This document shows positions 9,388-19,092 of a stretch of DNA of 64,000 nt, piece by piece. Location: assembly GCF_000711875.1 (NCBI RefSeq), contig NZ_JONM01000006.1, positions 62,001 to 126,000 of the forward strand, read 5' to 3'. The first letter of the stretch is position 1. Each line of letters starts with the position of its first letter. Below the pieces are notes generated by a model. It was not told the origin of the DNA, searched no databases, and was given only the letters and a program-made list of their open reading frames with translations. Source of the stretch: Andreprevotia chitinilytica DSM 18519. Lineage in GTDB: Bacteria; Pseudomonadota; Gammaproteobacteria; Burkholderiales; Chitinibacteraceae. The translations under genes were made by a program, and so were the position numbers.

Positions 9388-9674
9388 ACAGGCTGCGCCT
9401 CTGCGAGTACTTGGGCCCGAAACTTCTTGGGGAGGTCGTCGGGGGTCAACAGATCAACGTGGACGCCGAGCAAGGATTCCAGCTCGTCTTGCAGGCCACC
9501 CAGATCGAACAGCGTTGTGCCTGGGAGCGCATCGACCAATAGATCGAGGTCGCTGCCGTCCTGATCGGTGCCGTGCAGCACCGAGCCGAAGATGCGCGGG
9601 TTTGCCGTGCGAAAGCGGCTTGCCGCTTCACGGACGGCACTTCGCTTGAGGTCAAGCGCGAGTGAGGGTCGCAT
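9384..9674 (-). CDS. mntA: MntA-like nucleotidyltransferase antitoxin
   Basis: A 96-residue minimal nucleotidyltransferase. GSVLHGTDQDGSDLDLLVD at about residues 32-50 is the GSxxxGxxxxxSDxD signature with both metal-binding aspartates. A third acidic residue is in HVDLLTPDD. In type VII systems MntA adds AMP to HepT and silences it. The ATG at 9674 is chosen; a GTG two codons earlier (9680) is an alternative, and neither has a strong ribosome site. Antitoxin precedes toxin, as usual for this pair. Confidence 0.85.
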   Translation of the reverse strand: MRPSLALDLKRSAVREAASRFRTANPRIFGSVLHGTDQDGSDLDLLVDALPGTTLFDLGGLQDELESLLGVHVDLLTPDDLPKKFRAQVLAEAQPV

Positions 9675-9699
9675 GAGCACCTGTCATTATCGAAACACA

Positions 9700-9734
9700 T
9701 TGAAATGCATGAATGATTGAGCGTGGCATTTCAA
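9700..9734. repeat. Inverted repeat between mntA and rsmE
   Basis: Arms TTGAAATGC (9700-9708) and GCATTTCAA (9726-9734) are perfect over 9 bp with a 17-nt spacer. Placed 26 bp before mntA and 8 bp after the rsmE stop, it could be an operator for the toxin-antitoxin operon or a weak terminator. The sequence does not decide. Confidence 0.45.
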
Positions 9735-9741
9735 GAATTTA

Positions 9742-10476
9742 TCAATAATCGCCGTAACGCGCCTGCAGGATCGCGGCGATGGCCGGGCCGGCGGTTTCCG
9801 TGCGCAGAATGCGCGGGCCGAGGATCAGCGGCGTAAAGCCAGCGGCGCGTGCAGCGGCTTCTTCGGTTTCCGACAAGCCGCCTTCCGGGCCGACCAGCAC
9901 GGCAGCGCTTTTCGCCTCAAGAGGCAGGCCGCCCGCACGGATCGCGCCGACTGGCGACAGCAGCAGCTTGAGGTCAGCTGTTTTGAGATCGGCGGGGGGG
10001 CTGGCGAGCAGCTTATCCAGTGCAATGACCGGTGCAATCTCCGGCACTCGCGTGCGTTCGCATTGTTCGCACGCGGCTTGTGCCACTGCCTGCCAATGTG
10101 TCAGCCGCTTTTCGGCCCGCTCGCCTGAGAGCCGCTGCTGACAATACTGGCTATACACCGGCACGATGCGGGCCACGCCCAGTTCGGTGGCTTTCTGAAT
10201 GGTGTAATCCATCCGCTCCGACGCTGACACGCTCTGTATCAAGGTGATCTCGAACGGCGATTCGCGATCCGCCGCATCGAAGGCGTCGAGGGTTACATCG
10301 ACATTCCGCTTGCCCATCGCGGTGATCGTGGCTTGGTACTCGCCACCACGCCCATTGAACAAGGTAATCGCCTCGCCCGGCTGCATGCGCAGCACTTGCA
10401 CGTGACGGGCAACGCCTTCCGGCAAGGTGAGCGCGGTGCCAATGGCAAGGTCGGCATCCAGATAGAAACGCGGCAT
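9742..10476 (-). CDS. rsmE: 16S rRNA m3U1498 methyltransferase RsmE
   Basis: A 244-residue SPOUT methyltransferase that makes N3-methyluridine at position 1498 of 16S rRNA using SAM. An N-terminal PUA-like domain (PRFYLDADL) is followed by the trefoil-knot domain, with SASERMDYTIQKATELGV, VLVGPEGGLSETE and LGPRILRTETA as characteristic motifs. Normal length. It overlaps the preceding small membrane-protein gene by one base (TGATG), so both are probably co-translated. Confidence 0.93.
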   Translation of the reverse strand: MPRFYLDADLAIGTALTLPEGVARHVQVLRMQPGEAITLFNGRGGEYQATITAMGKRNVDVTLDAFDAADRESPFEITLIQSVSASERMDYTIQKATELGVARIVPVYSQYCQQRLSGERAEKRLTHWQAVAQAACEQCERTRVPEIAPVIALDKLLASPPADLKTADLKLLLSPVGAIRAGGLPLEAKSAAVLVGPEGGLSETEEAAARAAGFTPLILGPRILRTETAGPAIAAILQARYGDY

Positions 10477-10658
10477 CAGTGCTCCAGGCGGTCGACCGCG
10501 AGGCCGATGAACATGATCAACAACGCGCCAAGCACGATGAAAATCGTCCAGCGGATCAGACGTAGCCAGTAACGATCACGCGTGCGCTGGTATTTGAATG
10601 TGCCGAAGCCGATGACGAGGACGGCGAGCAGGAAGAGAAGGCGGATCAACAGGAACAT
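10476..10658 (-). CDS. Small two-helix membrane protein, unknown function
   Basis: A 60-residue protein with two hydrophobic segments (about 2-20 and 36-54) around a basic loop, KYQRTRDRYWLRLIRW. It is spaced 12 bp after lpxC and overlaps rsmE by one base, which supports it as a real gene in the lpxC-rsmE unit. I do not recognise a family. Confidence 0.65.
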   Translation of the reverse strand: MFLLIRLLFLLAVLVIGFGTFKYQRTRDRYWLRLIRWTIFIVLGALLIMFIGLAVDRLEH

Positions 10659-10670
10659 CGGATCGGCGAA

Positions 10671-11585
10671 TCAGATCGAGAGCGGCGGCAATTCATGAAA
10701 CGAACTCGGCACATCCTCGCGCCGGGTGAATGTCACCCGCTCAAAGCTCGATTCATCTGCCAGCAGCGCCCGCAACAGCTTGTTGTTCATGGCATGGCCG
10801 GATTTATAGCCGGAGAACGCGCCGATCAGCGGCTGACCGAGGATGTAGAGGTCACCAATTGCATCGAGCACTTTGTGGCGTACGAATTCGTCTTCGAAGC
10901 GCAGGCCGCCTTCGTTCAGCACGCGGTATTCGTCGATCACGATGGCGTTTTCCATGCTGCCGCCCCGGGCGAGGCCGTGCATGCGCATGTATTCCACTTC
11001 GTGGATAAAGCCGAAGGTGCGGGCGCGGGAGATTTCGGAGACGTAATTGGTATCGGCAAAATCGAGCGCAACGGTTTGCGCTGATTTCTTGAAGGCCGGG
11101 TGCTGAAAGTCGATGGTGAGGGCGATCTTGTAGCCGTTGTGCGGCTCCAGCTTCACCCATTTGTCGCCGTCACGCACTTCGACGGTCTTGAGGACGCGCA
11201 CGAAATGCTTGGGGGCATCCTGGTCGATGATGCCGGCGGACTGGATCAGGTAGATAAAGGGCGCGGAGGAGCCATCCATGATCGGCATCTCGGGCGCATC
11301 GACTTCCACCAGCACGTTGTCGATGCCCAGGCCGGCAAAGGCGGACATCAAGTGCTCGATGGTGCCGACGCGGACATCGCCATCAACCAGCGTTGAGGAG
11401 AGACGCGTGTCGTTGACGAGTTCCGGCCCGACCTTGAAGAGCCGCGAGCCGGGCAGGTCGCTGCGGACGAACACGATGCCGTGATCGACCGGGGCCGGCT
11501 TCATGACAAGCGTGACGCGCTCGCCCGAATGCAGGCCGACCCCAACCGCGCGGACCGCGCTCTTCAATGTGCGTTGCGAAAACAT
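10671..11585 (-). CDS. lpxC: UDP-3-O-acyl-N-acetylglucosamine deacetylase LpxC
   Basis: A 304-residue zinc deacetylase, the committed step of lipid A synthesis, in the cytoplasm. Zinc ligands are His78 in TIEHLMSA plus the His and Asp of [10 protein letters not shown]; the catalytic histidine is in SGHAMNN. It begins [11 protein letters not shown], the family N-terminus, after an AAGGTGG ribosome site. It lies downstream of ftsZ at the end of the dcw cluster, as in many proteobacteria, but is separated by an unusually long 411-bp gap with a repeat. Confidence 0.96.
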   Translation of the reverse strand: MFSQRTLKSAVRAVGVGLHSGERVTLVMKPAPVDHGIVFVRSDLPGSRLFKVGPELVNDTRLSSTLVDGDVRVGTIEHLMSAFAGLGIDNVLVEVDAPEMPIMDGSSAPFIYLIQSAGIIDQDAPKHFVRVLKTVEVRDGDKWVKLEPHNGYKIALTIDFQHPAFKKSAQTVALDFADTNYVSEISRARTFGFIHEVEYMRMHGLARGGSMENAIVIDEYRVLNEGGLRFEDEFVRHKVLDAIGDLYILGQPLIGAFSGYKSGHAMNNKLLRALLADESSFERVTFTRREDVPSSFHELPPLSI

Positions 11586-11996
11586 GGTGTCCCACCTTCA
11601 ATCATGAACTGCTTAGAACTTGTCCATCGTCTTGCTGCTCGGCCCTGATCGGAGCTCATGCGCTGCTCGGAATCCTCATGTACGTTCGTACACTCCGGTT
11701 CCTGCGCTGCTCTTTACTCCGCTGAGGGCCGCTCGCGACAGACGCTGAACACGTTCTTACGATTTTAGCAGCCGCGGGTCATCGACTGGATTGATCGTTG
11801 CAATGTTCGCGATTGGGCGGCTTTATCTACCTGTGCGACAGTCCACCGATCCCGTTGATCGGGAAGGCGGCCGTAGCGAGCCTGTGCGGGGCGCGAAGCG
11901 GAGCGGGCGAGGCACCGGAATGGACTTGATGTCCATGAGGATGCCGAACCCGTTTCGCGACAAAGCCATGCGCAGGCGCAGTAGGCCGAGGCCCGA
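11586..11996. other. Intergenic gap between ftsZ and lpxC
   Basis: It holds one copy of a 49-bp dispersed palindromic element (11663-11711). The half nearest ftsZ has further short hairpins, such as GGACTTGATGTCC near 11922. No gene was seen. lpxC probably has its own promoter here, but I cannot assign one. Confidence 0.5.
11663..11711. repeat. Dispersed 49-bp palindromic element, copy 1
   Basis: Begins CTGCTCGGAATCCTCA, has the central inverted pair TGTACG-TT-CGTACA (11679-11692), and ends TCCGGTTCCTGCGCTGCT. An element of identical length and layout lies between ddl and ftsQ at 15394-15442. Both look like REP/ERIC-type hairpin elements in cell-division intergenic gaps. Confidence 0.7.
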
Positions 11997-13166
11997 TCAA
12001 TCCGCCTGACGACGCAGGAACGCCGGAATATCCATATCCACGTTCGAAATCGCCGGACGAACCGCTTGCTCCGTCTGTGCAGCTGCGCCGCGGCGCGAGC
12101 GCCAGATGGCCGGCGTGTCGTAGTCTTCGGCATTGAAGCCGGCTGCGTTGTCGGTGCCGGTTTTCAGCGTTTGCGTTTGCACGACGGACAGCTCGGGCTT
12201 GCCCTTGCTGTTCAGGCCGGTGGCGACCAGCGTGACGCGAATCGAATCGCCCAGGCTTTCGTCGTACACCACACCGTGCTTGACCAGCGCGCCGTCGGCC
12301 ACGCCCGCTTCGATGATTTCCAGCGCCTGGCGGATTTCCGACTTCTTGAGCGTGGCACGGCTGGCGGAGAAGTTCACCAGCACGCCGCGTGCGCCCTTGA
12401 AGTTGATGTTGTCCAGCAGCGGGCAACGGATCGCTTCTTCGGTCGCCACGGTGGCGCGGTCTGCGCCGGATGCGTGGGCGGAGCCCATCATCGCCATGCC
12501 CATTTCGCGCATCACGGTCTTCACGTCGGCAAAGTCGACGTTGATCAGGCCCGGGTAGTTGATGATCTCAACGATGGAGCCGACCGCGTTGCGCAGCACG
12601 TCATCGGCGGCGCGGAACGCTTCGTCGATGGTCACGTCTTCGCCCAGCACTTCTTCCAGCTTCTGGTTGGAGACGACGATCAGCGAATCCACGTAGCGAG
12701 ACAACTCATCGATGCCCTGTTGCGCGACTTTCTGGCGGTTGCCTTCGTCCAGCCCCGGCTTGGTGACGACACCGACGGTCAGGATGCCTTTCTCACGCGC
12801 CACTTGCGCGATCACAGGGGCTGCACCTGTGCCGGTGCCGCCACCCATGCCGGCGGTGATGAAGAGCAGGTCCGCGCCGTCGATCAACTCGGAGAGATGA
12901 TCGCGATCTTCTTCGGCGGCGGCACGGCCGATATCCGGGTTGCAACCGGCGCCAAAGCCCTTGGTGAGTTCATGGCCGAGTTGCACCACGTCCTGCGCCT
13001 TGGAAAGCTTCAACACCTGGGCATCGGTATTGGCCGAGATGAACTGAACACCGTTCATCGCGTGCTCGATCATGTTGTTGATTGCGTTGCACCCTGCACC
13101 GCCAACACCGATGACCTTGATGTTGACGTGATGGGCGACCTCTTGAACTTCGATAGTGAGTGCCAT
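11997..13166 (-). CDS. ftsZ: Cell division GTPase FtsZ
   Basis: The tubulin-like protein that polymerises into the Z-ring. Its 389 residues have the GTP loop GGGTGTGAAPVIA at about 108-120, the N-terminal VIGVGGAGCNAINNM, the synergy-loop region, a variable linker (about 320-375), and the C-terminal peptide DMDIPAFLRR that binds FtsA and ZipA. It follows ftsA by 90 bp at the end of the dcw cluster. Confidence 0.98.
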   Translation of the reverse strand: MALTIEVQEVAHHVNIKVIGVGGAGCNAINNMIEHAMNGVQFISANTDAQVLKLSKAQDVVQLGHELTKGFGAGCNPDIGRAAAEEDRDHLSELIDGADLLFITAGMGGGTGTGAAPVIAQVAREKGILTVGVVTKPGLDEGNRQKVAQQGIDELSRYVDSLIVVSNQKLEEVLGEDVTIDEAFRAADDVLRNAVGSIVEIINYPGLINVDFADVKTVMREMGMAMMGSAHASGADRATVATEEAIRCPLLDNINFKGARGVLVNFSASRATLKKSEIRQALEIIEAGVADGALVKHGVVYDESLGDSIRVTLVATGLNSKGKPELSVVQTQTLKTGTDNAAGFNAEDYDTPAIWRSRRGAAAQTEQAVRPAISNVDMDIPAFLRRQAD

Positions 13167-13256
13167 GCTGTTTCTCCTCTTGACCCGTTACTGCACTTGC
13201 AACTGAGTTGATGAACTTGATAAATGAATGACTGAAACTGAATCACTGAACCGGTA

Positions 13257-14489
13257 TTAAAAATTGTTCTGGAACCACGATCTCATGCGGCCCAGGATGT
13301 CGCCGAACGATCCATCCCTCTGTCGTCCGGTCGGATTTTTCTGGTACTGCTCATGCGCCAGCAGCAACAAACCCACTGCCGTTGAATAACGCGGATTCTT
13401 GACCACCTCTGCCAGACCGCCGACGTACTTCGGCAGGCCGATACGCACGGGCATGTGGAAAATCTCTTCCGCCAGGCTGGTCATGCCCGGCATCAGGGCT
13501 GCGCCGCCAGTGATGACCACACCACTCGACAGGCGATCTTCGAATCCGAAACGGCGCAGTTCTGCTTGCACCAATCCATACAGTTCTTCCACGCGTGGCT
13601 CGATCACTTCGGCCAGCGTGTGGCGGCTCATTTGCCGCGCACCGCGCTCGCCCACGCCGGGGACTTCGATCATGGCCTGCGGGTCGGTCATGTGGCGCTG
13701 GGCCACGCCGTGCTGCAGCTTGATCGTTTCCGCTTCCGACGTTGGCGTACGCAACGCCATCGCAATGTCGTTGGTGATCTGGTCGCCGGCAATCGGGATC
13801 ACGGCCGTGTGGCGGATCGCACCGTTGATGAACACCGAGATATCCGTGGTGCCGCCGCCGATATCGACCAGACACACGCCCAGGTCTTTCTCGTCCTCGG
13901 TCAGCACCGCGTTGGCCGATGCCAGCGGCTGCAGGATCACTTCGGCGATTTCCAGTCCGCAGCGGCGTACGCATTTGGTGATGTTCTGCACCGCCGATAC
14001 TGCGCCGGAGACGATGTGCACGTTCACGTGCAGCCGCACGCCGGACATGCCCAGCGGCTCTTTCACGCCTTCCTGGCCGTCGATCATGTATTCCTGCGCC
14101 AGGATGTGCAGCACCTGGTGATCGGTCGGGATGTTCACCGCGCTGGCAGTTTCGATCGCGCGGTCGACGTCGGCCTGCGTGACTTCCTTGTCCTTGATCG
14201 CAACCATGCCGTCCGAGTTGATGCCCTTGATGTGGCTGCCGGCCACACCGGTGAACACCTCGCGGATCTTGCAGTCCGCCATCAATTCGGCCTCGCCCAG
14301 TGCGCTCTGGATCGCGCTGACTGTCTTTTCGATGTCGACGACGACCCCGCGCTTCAACCCGCGCGACGCGGCCGAGCCGAGCCCCACCACGTTGAGCGTG
14401 CCGTCGTCCTGCACCTCGGCCACGACGGCCACGACCTTGGACGTCCCGATGTCGAGCCCGACGATGAGATTTTTTGCGTCTCTAGTCAC
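13257..14489 (-). CDS. ftsA: Cell division protein FtsA
   Basis: An actin-like ATPase of 410 residues that tethers FtsZ to the inner membrane. Phosphate-1 motif GLDIGTSKV is at about 11-19, the inserted 1C domain follows, phosphate-2 motif LVDIGGGTTDI is at about 206-216, and VITGGAALMPG is the adenosine motif. The C-terminal amphipathic membrane-targeting helix is GRMRSWFQNNF. Gene order ftsQ-ftsA-ftsZ is canonical. Confidence 0.97.
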   Translation of the reverse strand: MTRDAKNLIVGLDIGTSKVVAVVAEVQDDGTLNVVGLGSAASRGLKRGVVVDIEKTVSAIQSALGEAELMADCKIREVFTGVAGSHIKGINSDGMVAIKDKEVTQADVDRAIETASAVNIPTDHQVLHILAQEYMIDGQEGVKEPLGMSGVRLHVNVHIVSGAVSAVQNITKCVRRCGLEIAEVILQPLASANAVLTEDEKDLGVCLVDIGGGTTDISVFINGAIRHTAVIPIAGDQITNDIAMALRTPTSEAETIKLQHGVAQRHMTDPQAMIEVPGVGERGARQMSRHTLAEVIEPRVEELYGLVQAELRRFGFEDRLSSGVVITGGAALMPGMTSLAEEIFHMPVRIGLPKYVGGLAEVVKNPRYSTAVGLLLLAHEQYQKNPTGRQRDGSFGDILGRMRSWFQNNF

Positions 14490-14602
14490 TGACAGCCTCT
14501 TTACAATACTTGATATTTTGCTTGAAAAAACACAGATAACCTACTGGTTTTAAGTGCTTTCTCGATTCAATTGATTTCAATTCGTTCAATTTGAAATCTT
14601 GT

Positions 14603-15346
14603 TTAAGCCTTTCCGGGCTTCTTTTTCCCTTCGCCGGCTGGCTGATAACCCGGCAAGCGCACTGCAAATCCGTTCGGATAACGCAAATCCACGTATTCGA
14701 ATGGGTGCTTTTCTGCGATCAATGCCAATGAATTCGGATAGGCATCGACAAACCGTTCCACCCGCGCCATGGCATCATCGCGACCCACTTCCACCGTCAA
14801 CTGGTGGTCCAGCTCAAGCCGCCATGCGCGGCGCGGCGATAACCACAAATGCGTCGCCGCTTTCTTCAGCGGCAGCAAAATGCCCTGCAATTGGCGGTAG
14901 CCATCCACCATCTTTTTCTCGGTGCCTTCCGGGCCTTCCAGCACCGGCAACGCCTCATTGCTGGCGGCGTCGAAACGCTCGCCATAGGTATTCAACAGTG
15001 CGATCGATCCCCAACGGGCGATCGCTTTATGTTCTTCAACACTCACTTCCAGCCGATCCGGCCAGCGGCGGCGCACGCTCACCTGGCGCACCCACGGCAG
15101 CTTCTCGAACGCTTGCCGGGTCTTGTCCAGATCCAGCGTGAAAAATGTGCCCTTCAACTCGTTCTTGATCACGTACTGCAGCTGCTCGCGCGTCACATGC
15201 GTCAGCTCGCCATCGACCTTGATCGCGCGCACCGGGAACAGCGGCGAATGCACGCCCAGAAAGACGACCGAATAGAACAGCAGCAACACGGCCAGTGCCG
15301 TGAGCAGGTTTGCAAACCAAAGTAACAGTTGCGGCTTATCCCACAT
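14603..15346 (-). CDS. ftsQ: Cell division protein FtsQ
   Basis: A 247-residue bitopic divisome protein linking FtsB/FtsL to other components. It has a short cytoplasmic N-terminus, one helix (about residues 10-32), a POTRA domain beginning at FPVRAIKVDGEL, and a periplasmic beta domain with WPDRLEVSVEEHKAIARWG and YVDLRYPNGFAVRL. GAGGT precedes the ATG. It is separated from ftsA by 113 bp of AT-rich DNA that may contain a promoter. Confidence 0.95.
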   Translation of the reverse strand: MWDKPQLLLWFANLLTALAVLLLFYSVVFLGVHSPLFPVRAIKVDGELTHVTREQLQYVIKNELKGTFFTLDLDKTRQAFEKLPWVRQVSVRRRWPDRLEVSVEEHKAIARWGSIALLNTYGERFDAASNEALPVLEGPEGTEKKMVDGYRQLQGILLPLKKAATHLWLSPRRAWRLELDHQLTVEVGRDDAMARVERFVDAYPNSLALIAEKHPFEYVDLRYPNGFAVRLPGYQPAGEGKKKPGKA

Positions 15347-15393
15347 TCGAACCTCGCCAGAGCTACTGCGCGACCGCGATACTGCGTCGCGCG

Positions 15394-15442
15394 CTGCTCG
15401 CCATCCTCACGTACTCAGGTACGTTCCGGTGGCTGTGCTGCT
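15394..15442. repeat. Dispersed 49-bp palindromic element, copy 2
   Basis: Starts CTGCTCGCCATCCTCA, has the inverted centre ACGTAC-TCAG-GTACGT (15409-15424) and ends TCCGGTGGCTGTGCTGCT. It has the same length and architecture as the copy at 11663-11711. It sits in the 177-bp gap between ddl and ftsQ. Confidence 0.7.
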
Positions 15443-15523
15443 GACTCCTTGTCTCGCGCCCGCTCGCTACGCTCTGACAAGGTTCTCTCATCGCTTTATT
15501 CATGCTTCCTTTGTTCAGATCGC

Positions 15524-16432
15524 TCAAAGCGTCGTATCCAGCACTTTCAGCACGAGGTCTTCGTAACTGATGCCGACTGCACGTGCTGCCATGGGGAACA
15601 GGCTATGGCTGGTCATCCCCGGCGCGGTGTTCACTTCCAGCAGGTAATGCTTGCCGGCTTCATCCATCAGGAAGTCGACGCGGCCCCAGCTCTTGCCGCC
15701 GATGACCCAGAACGCTTTCTTCACGTCGGCCACGATCTGTTCGGTCGTGGCGGCAGGCAGATCGGGCGGGCAGCGGTAGACCGTGTCGTCGCGGATGTAT
15801 TTGGCTTCGTAGTCGTAGAACTCGGTGGCCGGCTCGATCTTGATCATCGGCAACACGTTGTCGCCCAGCATGGCGGCGGTGTATTCGCCACCACCGACGA
15901 ATTGCTCGGCGATCACGAGCGGATCGAAACGGTTCGCCTCTTCAAAGGCTGCCTTGAGGCCGCCAGCTTCTTTCACCTTGATCACGCCAACGCTGGAGCC
16001 TTCGGTCGCCGGTTTCACGAACAGCGGCAGGCCGAGTTTTTTCTCGACGGCGGCAAAGTCGCTCTTGGCGTCGATCAGCTCGAAGGCCGGAATCGGCAGG
16101 CCGACCGCTTGCCACAGCAGCTTGGTACGCAATTTGTCCAGGCCCACGGCCGAGGCCATCACGCCGCAGCCGGTGTAGGGAATGCCGAGCACTTCCAGCG
16201 CGCCTTGCACGGTGCCGTCTTCGCCGAACGGGCCGTGCAGGATCAGGAAGACGCGGTCGAATTGTTCCGACTTCAGTGCGGAGAGCGGTTTCTCGCTCGG
16301 GTCGAACGGATGGGCGTCAACGCCGCGATCCAGCAGCGCGGTCAGCACGCCACTGCCGCTCATCAACGACACTTCGCGCTCGCTGGAGGTGCCGCCCATC
16401 AGGACGGCAACTTTGCCGTATTTCTGCTTCAT
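15524..16432 (-). CDS. ddl: D-alanine--D-alanine ligase
   Basis: An ATP-grasp enzyme joining two D-alanines for the peptidoglycan stem. Start 16432 ([14 protein letters not shown]) gives 302 residues, the length of DdlB; the open frame runs further upstream into murC. Motifs: [42 protein letters not shown], and the metal-binding [12 protein letters not shown]. It lies directly after murC, where murB is found in many other dcw clusters; murB is absent here. Confidence 0.96.
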   Translation of the reverse strand: MKQKYGKVAVLMGGTSSEREVSLMSGSGVLTALLDRGVDAHPFDPSEKPLSALKSEQFDRVFLILHGPFGEDGTVQGALEVLGIPYTGCGVMASAVGLDKLRTKLLWQAVGLPIPAFELIDAKSDFAAVEKKLGLPLFVKPATEGSSVGVIKVKEAGGLKAAFEEANRFDPLVIAEQFVGGGEYTAAMLGDNVLPMIKIEPATEFYDYEAKYIRDDTVYRCPPDLPAATTEQIVADVKKAFWVIGGKSWGRVDFLMDEAGKHYLLEVNTAPGMTSHSLFPMAARAVGISYEDLVLKVLDTTL

Positions 16433-16448
16433 ATCCACTTGTTCCACT

Positions 16449-17840
16449 TCACGCACCCCCGGCCAGTTTTGCGGGGATGCTGCCAATCGTGCCGGCACCC
16501 ATGGTGATCACCACATCGCCGTCTTGCGCGGCGGCGAAAACGGCGGCCGGCATGTCGGCGATGTCTTCAACGAACACCGGCTCGACCTTGCCAGCCACGC
16601 GCACGGCGCGGGCCAATGCCCGAGCATCGGCCGCGATGATCGGTGCTTCGCCGGCGGCATAGACTTCGCCCAGCAGTAGGCCATCAACGGTGTTGAGCAC
16701 CTTCACGAAGTCTTCGAAGCAATCGCGGGTGCGGGTATAGCGGTGCGGCTGGAATGCCAGCAGCAGGCGGCGGCCGGGGAACGCGCCCCGTGCCGCGGCG
16801 AGCGTGGCGGCCATTTCGACCGGGTGGTGACCGTAGTCATCCACCAGCGTGAAACTGCCACCGGCTTGCAGGGCAATTTCGCCATAACGCTGGAAGCGTC
16901 GACCAACGCCCTGGAAGCCTGCCAGCGCTTGCTGGATCGCGGCTTCGGATGCGCCGACCTCGAGCGCGATGCCAATGGCGGCCAGTGCGTTCAGCACGTT
17001 GTGCATGCCAGGCATATTGAGCACGACCGGAATGCGGCGGGTCTCGCCGTTTTCCCACACCGCGTCGAACTGCATCTGGCCGTTGGCGGCGACGATGTTC
17101 TCGGCGCGCAGCATGGCGTCTTCCGACGTGCCATAGGTGGTGATCGGGCTGGTCACTTGCGGCAGGATCGCACGCACGTTCGGGTCATCCACGCACAGCA
17201 CGGCACGGCCGTAGAACGGCAGGTGATAGAGGAACTCGACGAACGCCTGCTTGAGCTTCTCGAAATCATGGCCGTAGGTGTCCATGTGGTCGGCATCGAT
17301 ATTCGTCACCACCGAAATCACCGGGGTCAGCAGCAGGAAGGAGGCATCGCTCTCGTCCGCCTCGGCAACGAGGAAATCGCCGTGGCCCAAGCGGGCATTC
17401 GAGCCCGCGGCATGCAGCTTGCCGCCAATCACGAAGGTTGGATCAAGGCCGGCGGCTTCCAGAATCGAGGCAGTCAGGCTGGTGGTGGTGGTCTTGCCGT
17501 GCGTGCCGGCGATGGCGATGCCTTGCTTCAGGCGCATCAGCTCGGCCAGCATCATGGCGCGTGGCACCACCGGGATCTTGCGGCTGCGCGCTTCGATCAC
17601 TTCCGGGTTGTCTTCCTTCACCGCGCTGGAAATCACCACCACGTCGGCGTTCTGCACGTATTCCGCACCATGCCCTTGATGGACGACCGCGCCCGCCGCA
17701 GCCAGACGCTGCGTGGTCGCGTTGCTGCCCAGATCGGTGCCGGAGACTTCAAAGCCGAGGTTGAGCAATACCTCGGCAATGCCGCTCATGCCGACGCCGC
17801 CGATGCCAACGAAATGGATGCGTTTTACTTTGTGTTTCAT
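16449..17840 (-). CDS. murC: UDP-N-acetylmuramate--L-alanine ligase MurC
   Basis: A 463-residue Mur ligase adding the first stem residue, L-Ala. It has a Rossmann-like N-terminal [17 protein letters not shown], the ATP loop [11 protein letters not shown] at about 114-124, and the central ADESDASFL and NIDADHMD. The C-terminal domain has DDYGHHPVE. It stands 181 bp after murG, one of the few real gaps in this cluster, bounded by an inverted repeat. Confidence 0.97.
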   Translation of the reverse strand: MKHKVKRIHFVGIGGVGMSGIAEVLLNLGFEVSGTDLGSNATTQRLAAAGAVVHQGHGAEYVQNADVVVISSAVKEDNPEVIEARSRKIPVVPRAMMLAELMRLKQGIAIAGTHGKTTTTSLTASILEAAGLDPTFVIGGKLHAAGSNARLGHGDFLVAEADESDASFLLLTPVISVVTNIDADHMDTYGHDFEKLKQAFVEFLYHLPFYGRAVLCVDDPNVRAILPQVTSPITTYGTSEDAMLRAENIVAANGQMQFDAVWENGETRRIPVVLNMPGMHNVLNALAAIGIALEVGASEAAIQQALAGFQGVGRRFQRYGEIALQAGGSFTLVDDYGHHPVEMAATLAAARGAFPGRRLLLAFQPHRYTRTRDCFEDFVKVLNTVDGLLLGEVYAAGEAPIIAADARALARAVRVAGKVEPVFVEDIADMPAAVFAAAQDGDVVITMGAGTIGSIPAKLAGGA

Positions 17841-17851
17841 CTGGCTGTGAG

Positions 17852-18034
17852 GAGTGAGGTGAGAGGGGTTAGGGGTAACACCTTGCTCATTCGCTCCGTT
17901 TCCTCATGTGTATCCGTGTTCAAACAAATTTATTAAGAGGAGGGCTTTGACGCCTCTTCCGGTCTTCATTTCAAAGCGAGTCGTTCATGGATTGGCGGGT
18001 TTTCACCTCACACCTAACCCCTCACGCCTCACTC
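17852..18034. repeat. Inverted GTGAGG-type repeat bounding the murG-murC gap
   Basis: A 22-bp arm (17852-17873) and its reverse complement (18013-18034) match at 20 of 22 positions, both built on GAGTGAGG and GGGGTTAGG. The second arm overlaps the murG stop codon. The 139 bp between the arms hold no gene. The whole block resembles a small inserted palindromic cassette. Confidence 0.5.
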
Positions 18035-19092
18035 AACGATTCAATCACCGCCACGACCCGTTCGGTCGCGTCGGGTTTGGCAAGCAGCCGGGCCTTTTCG
18101 GCCATATCGAGGCAGCTTGCGCGATTCGTTTGTTGCAGCAGCGCGGCGAAACGCTCGGCGCTGAATTGGGTTTGCGGCAGCAGGATGCCTGCGCCGGCGT
18201 CAGACAGATATTTGGCGTTGCCCGTCTGGTGGTCGTCCACGGCAGACGGGAACGGCACCAGCACGCTGGCCGCACCGACGCAGGCGATTTCCGACACCGT
18301 GAGCGCGCCAGCGCGGCACAGCACCAGATCGGTATCGGCGTAGGCTTTGGCCATGTCGCCGATGAAGGCGACGCATTCGGCATTGACGCCCGCAGCGGCG
18401 TAGTTCGCCTTCAAGGCTTCGATATGCTTTTCCCCTGCTTGGTGAATCACCTGCGGGCGTTCGTTCTCCGGCAGCATGGCGAGCGCTTTGGGCACTTGTT
18501 CGTTGAAGACCAGCGCGCCGAGGCTGCCGCCGACGACCAGCAATTTCAGCGGGCCGCTGCGGTTGGCGAAGCGCTCGATCGGCGGCGCAATGGCGGTGAT
18601 TTCGTCCCGCACCGGGTTGCCCACACAGCCGTTGCGACCGGGGAAGGCGCTCGGGAAGGCGAACAGCACGCGGCTGGCGATCTTCGCCAGCACCTTGTTG
18701 GTCAAGCCAGCGACCGAGTTTTGTTCATGGATGACCAGCGGTTCCCACAACAAGCGGGCGGCCAGCCCACCAGGGAAGCCGGTAAAGCCGCCGAAGCCGA
18801 TGGTGACGTCCGGGCGGTAACGGAAGATGACGTTGAAGGCCATGCACAGCGCCTTGAACTGCACCCACGGCTGGGCCAGTTTTTTCAGCAAGCCCTTGCC
18901 GCGCACGCCGGTAATGGCGAGGGTTTCCAGCGTGATGCCGTGCTGCGGCACGATGCGCGTTTCCATCGCATCTTTCGCACCTAGCCAGACCACGTCCCAA
19001 CCCTTGGCACGCACGGCATTTGCCACCGCCAGTGCCGGGAAGATGTGACCGCCAGTACCACCGGCCATGACCAGAAGGGTGCGGCGAGTCAT
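18022..19092 (-). CDS. murG: MurG, lipid II synthase
   Basis: A 356-residue GT-B glycosyltransferase that adds GlcNAc to lipid I at the cytoplasmic membrane face. The N-terminal glycine-rich loop [14 protein letters not shown] is at about 11-24. [20 protein letters not shown] and [12 protein letters not shown] are family motifs. Start overlaps the ftsW stop by 4 nt. Its own 3' end runs into an inverted repeat. Confidence 0.96.
   Translation of the reverse strand: MTRRTLLVMAGGTGGHIFPALAVANAVRAKGWDVVWLGAKDAMETRIVPQHGITLETLAITGVRGKGLLKKLAQPWVQFKALCMAFNVIFRYRPDVTIGFGGFTGFPGGLAARLLWEPLVIHEQNSVAGLTNKVLAKIASRVLFAFPSAFPGRNGCVGNPVRDEITAIAPPIERFANRSGPLKLLVVGGSLGALVFNEQVPKALAMLPENERPQVIHQAGEKHIEALKANYAAAGVNAECVAFIGDMAKAYADTDLVLCRAGALTVSEIACVGAASVLVPFPSAVDDHQTGNAKYLSDAGAGILLPQTQFSAERFAALLQQTNRASCLDMAEKARLLAKPDATERVVAVIESLSEA

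Noticed and set aside
11760-11996. Open frames in the ftsZ-lpxC gap
   Set aside because: No ribosome site, no recognisable product and hairpin-rich sequence; treated as intergenic.
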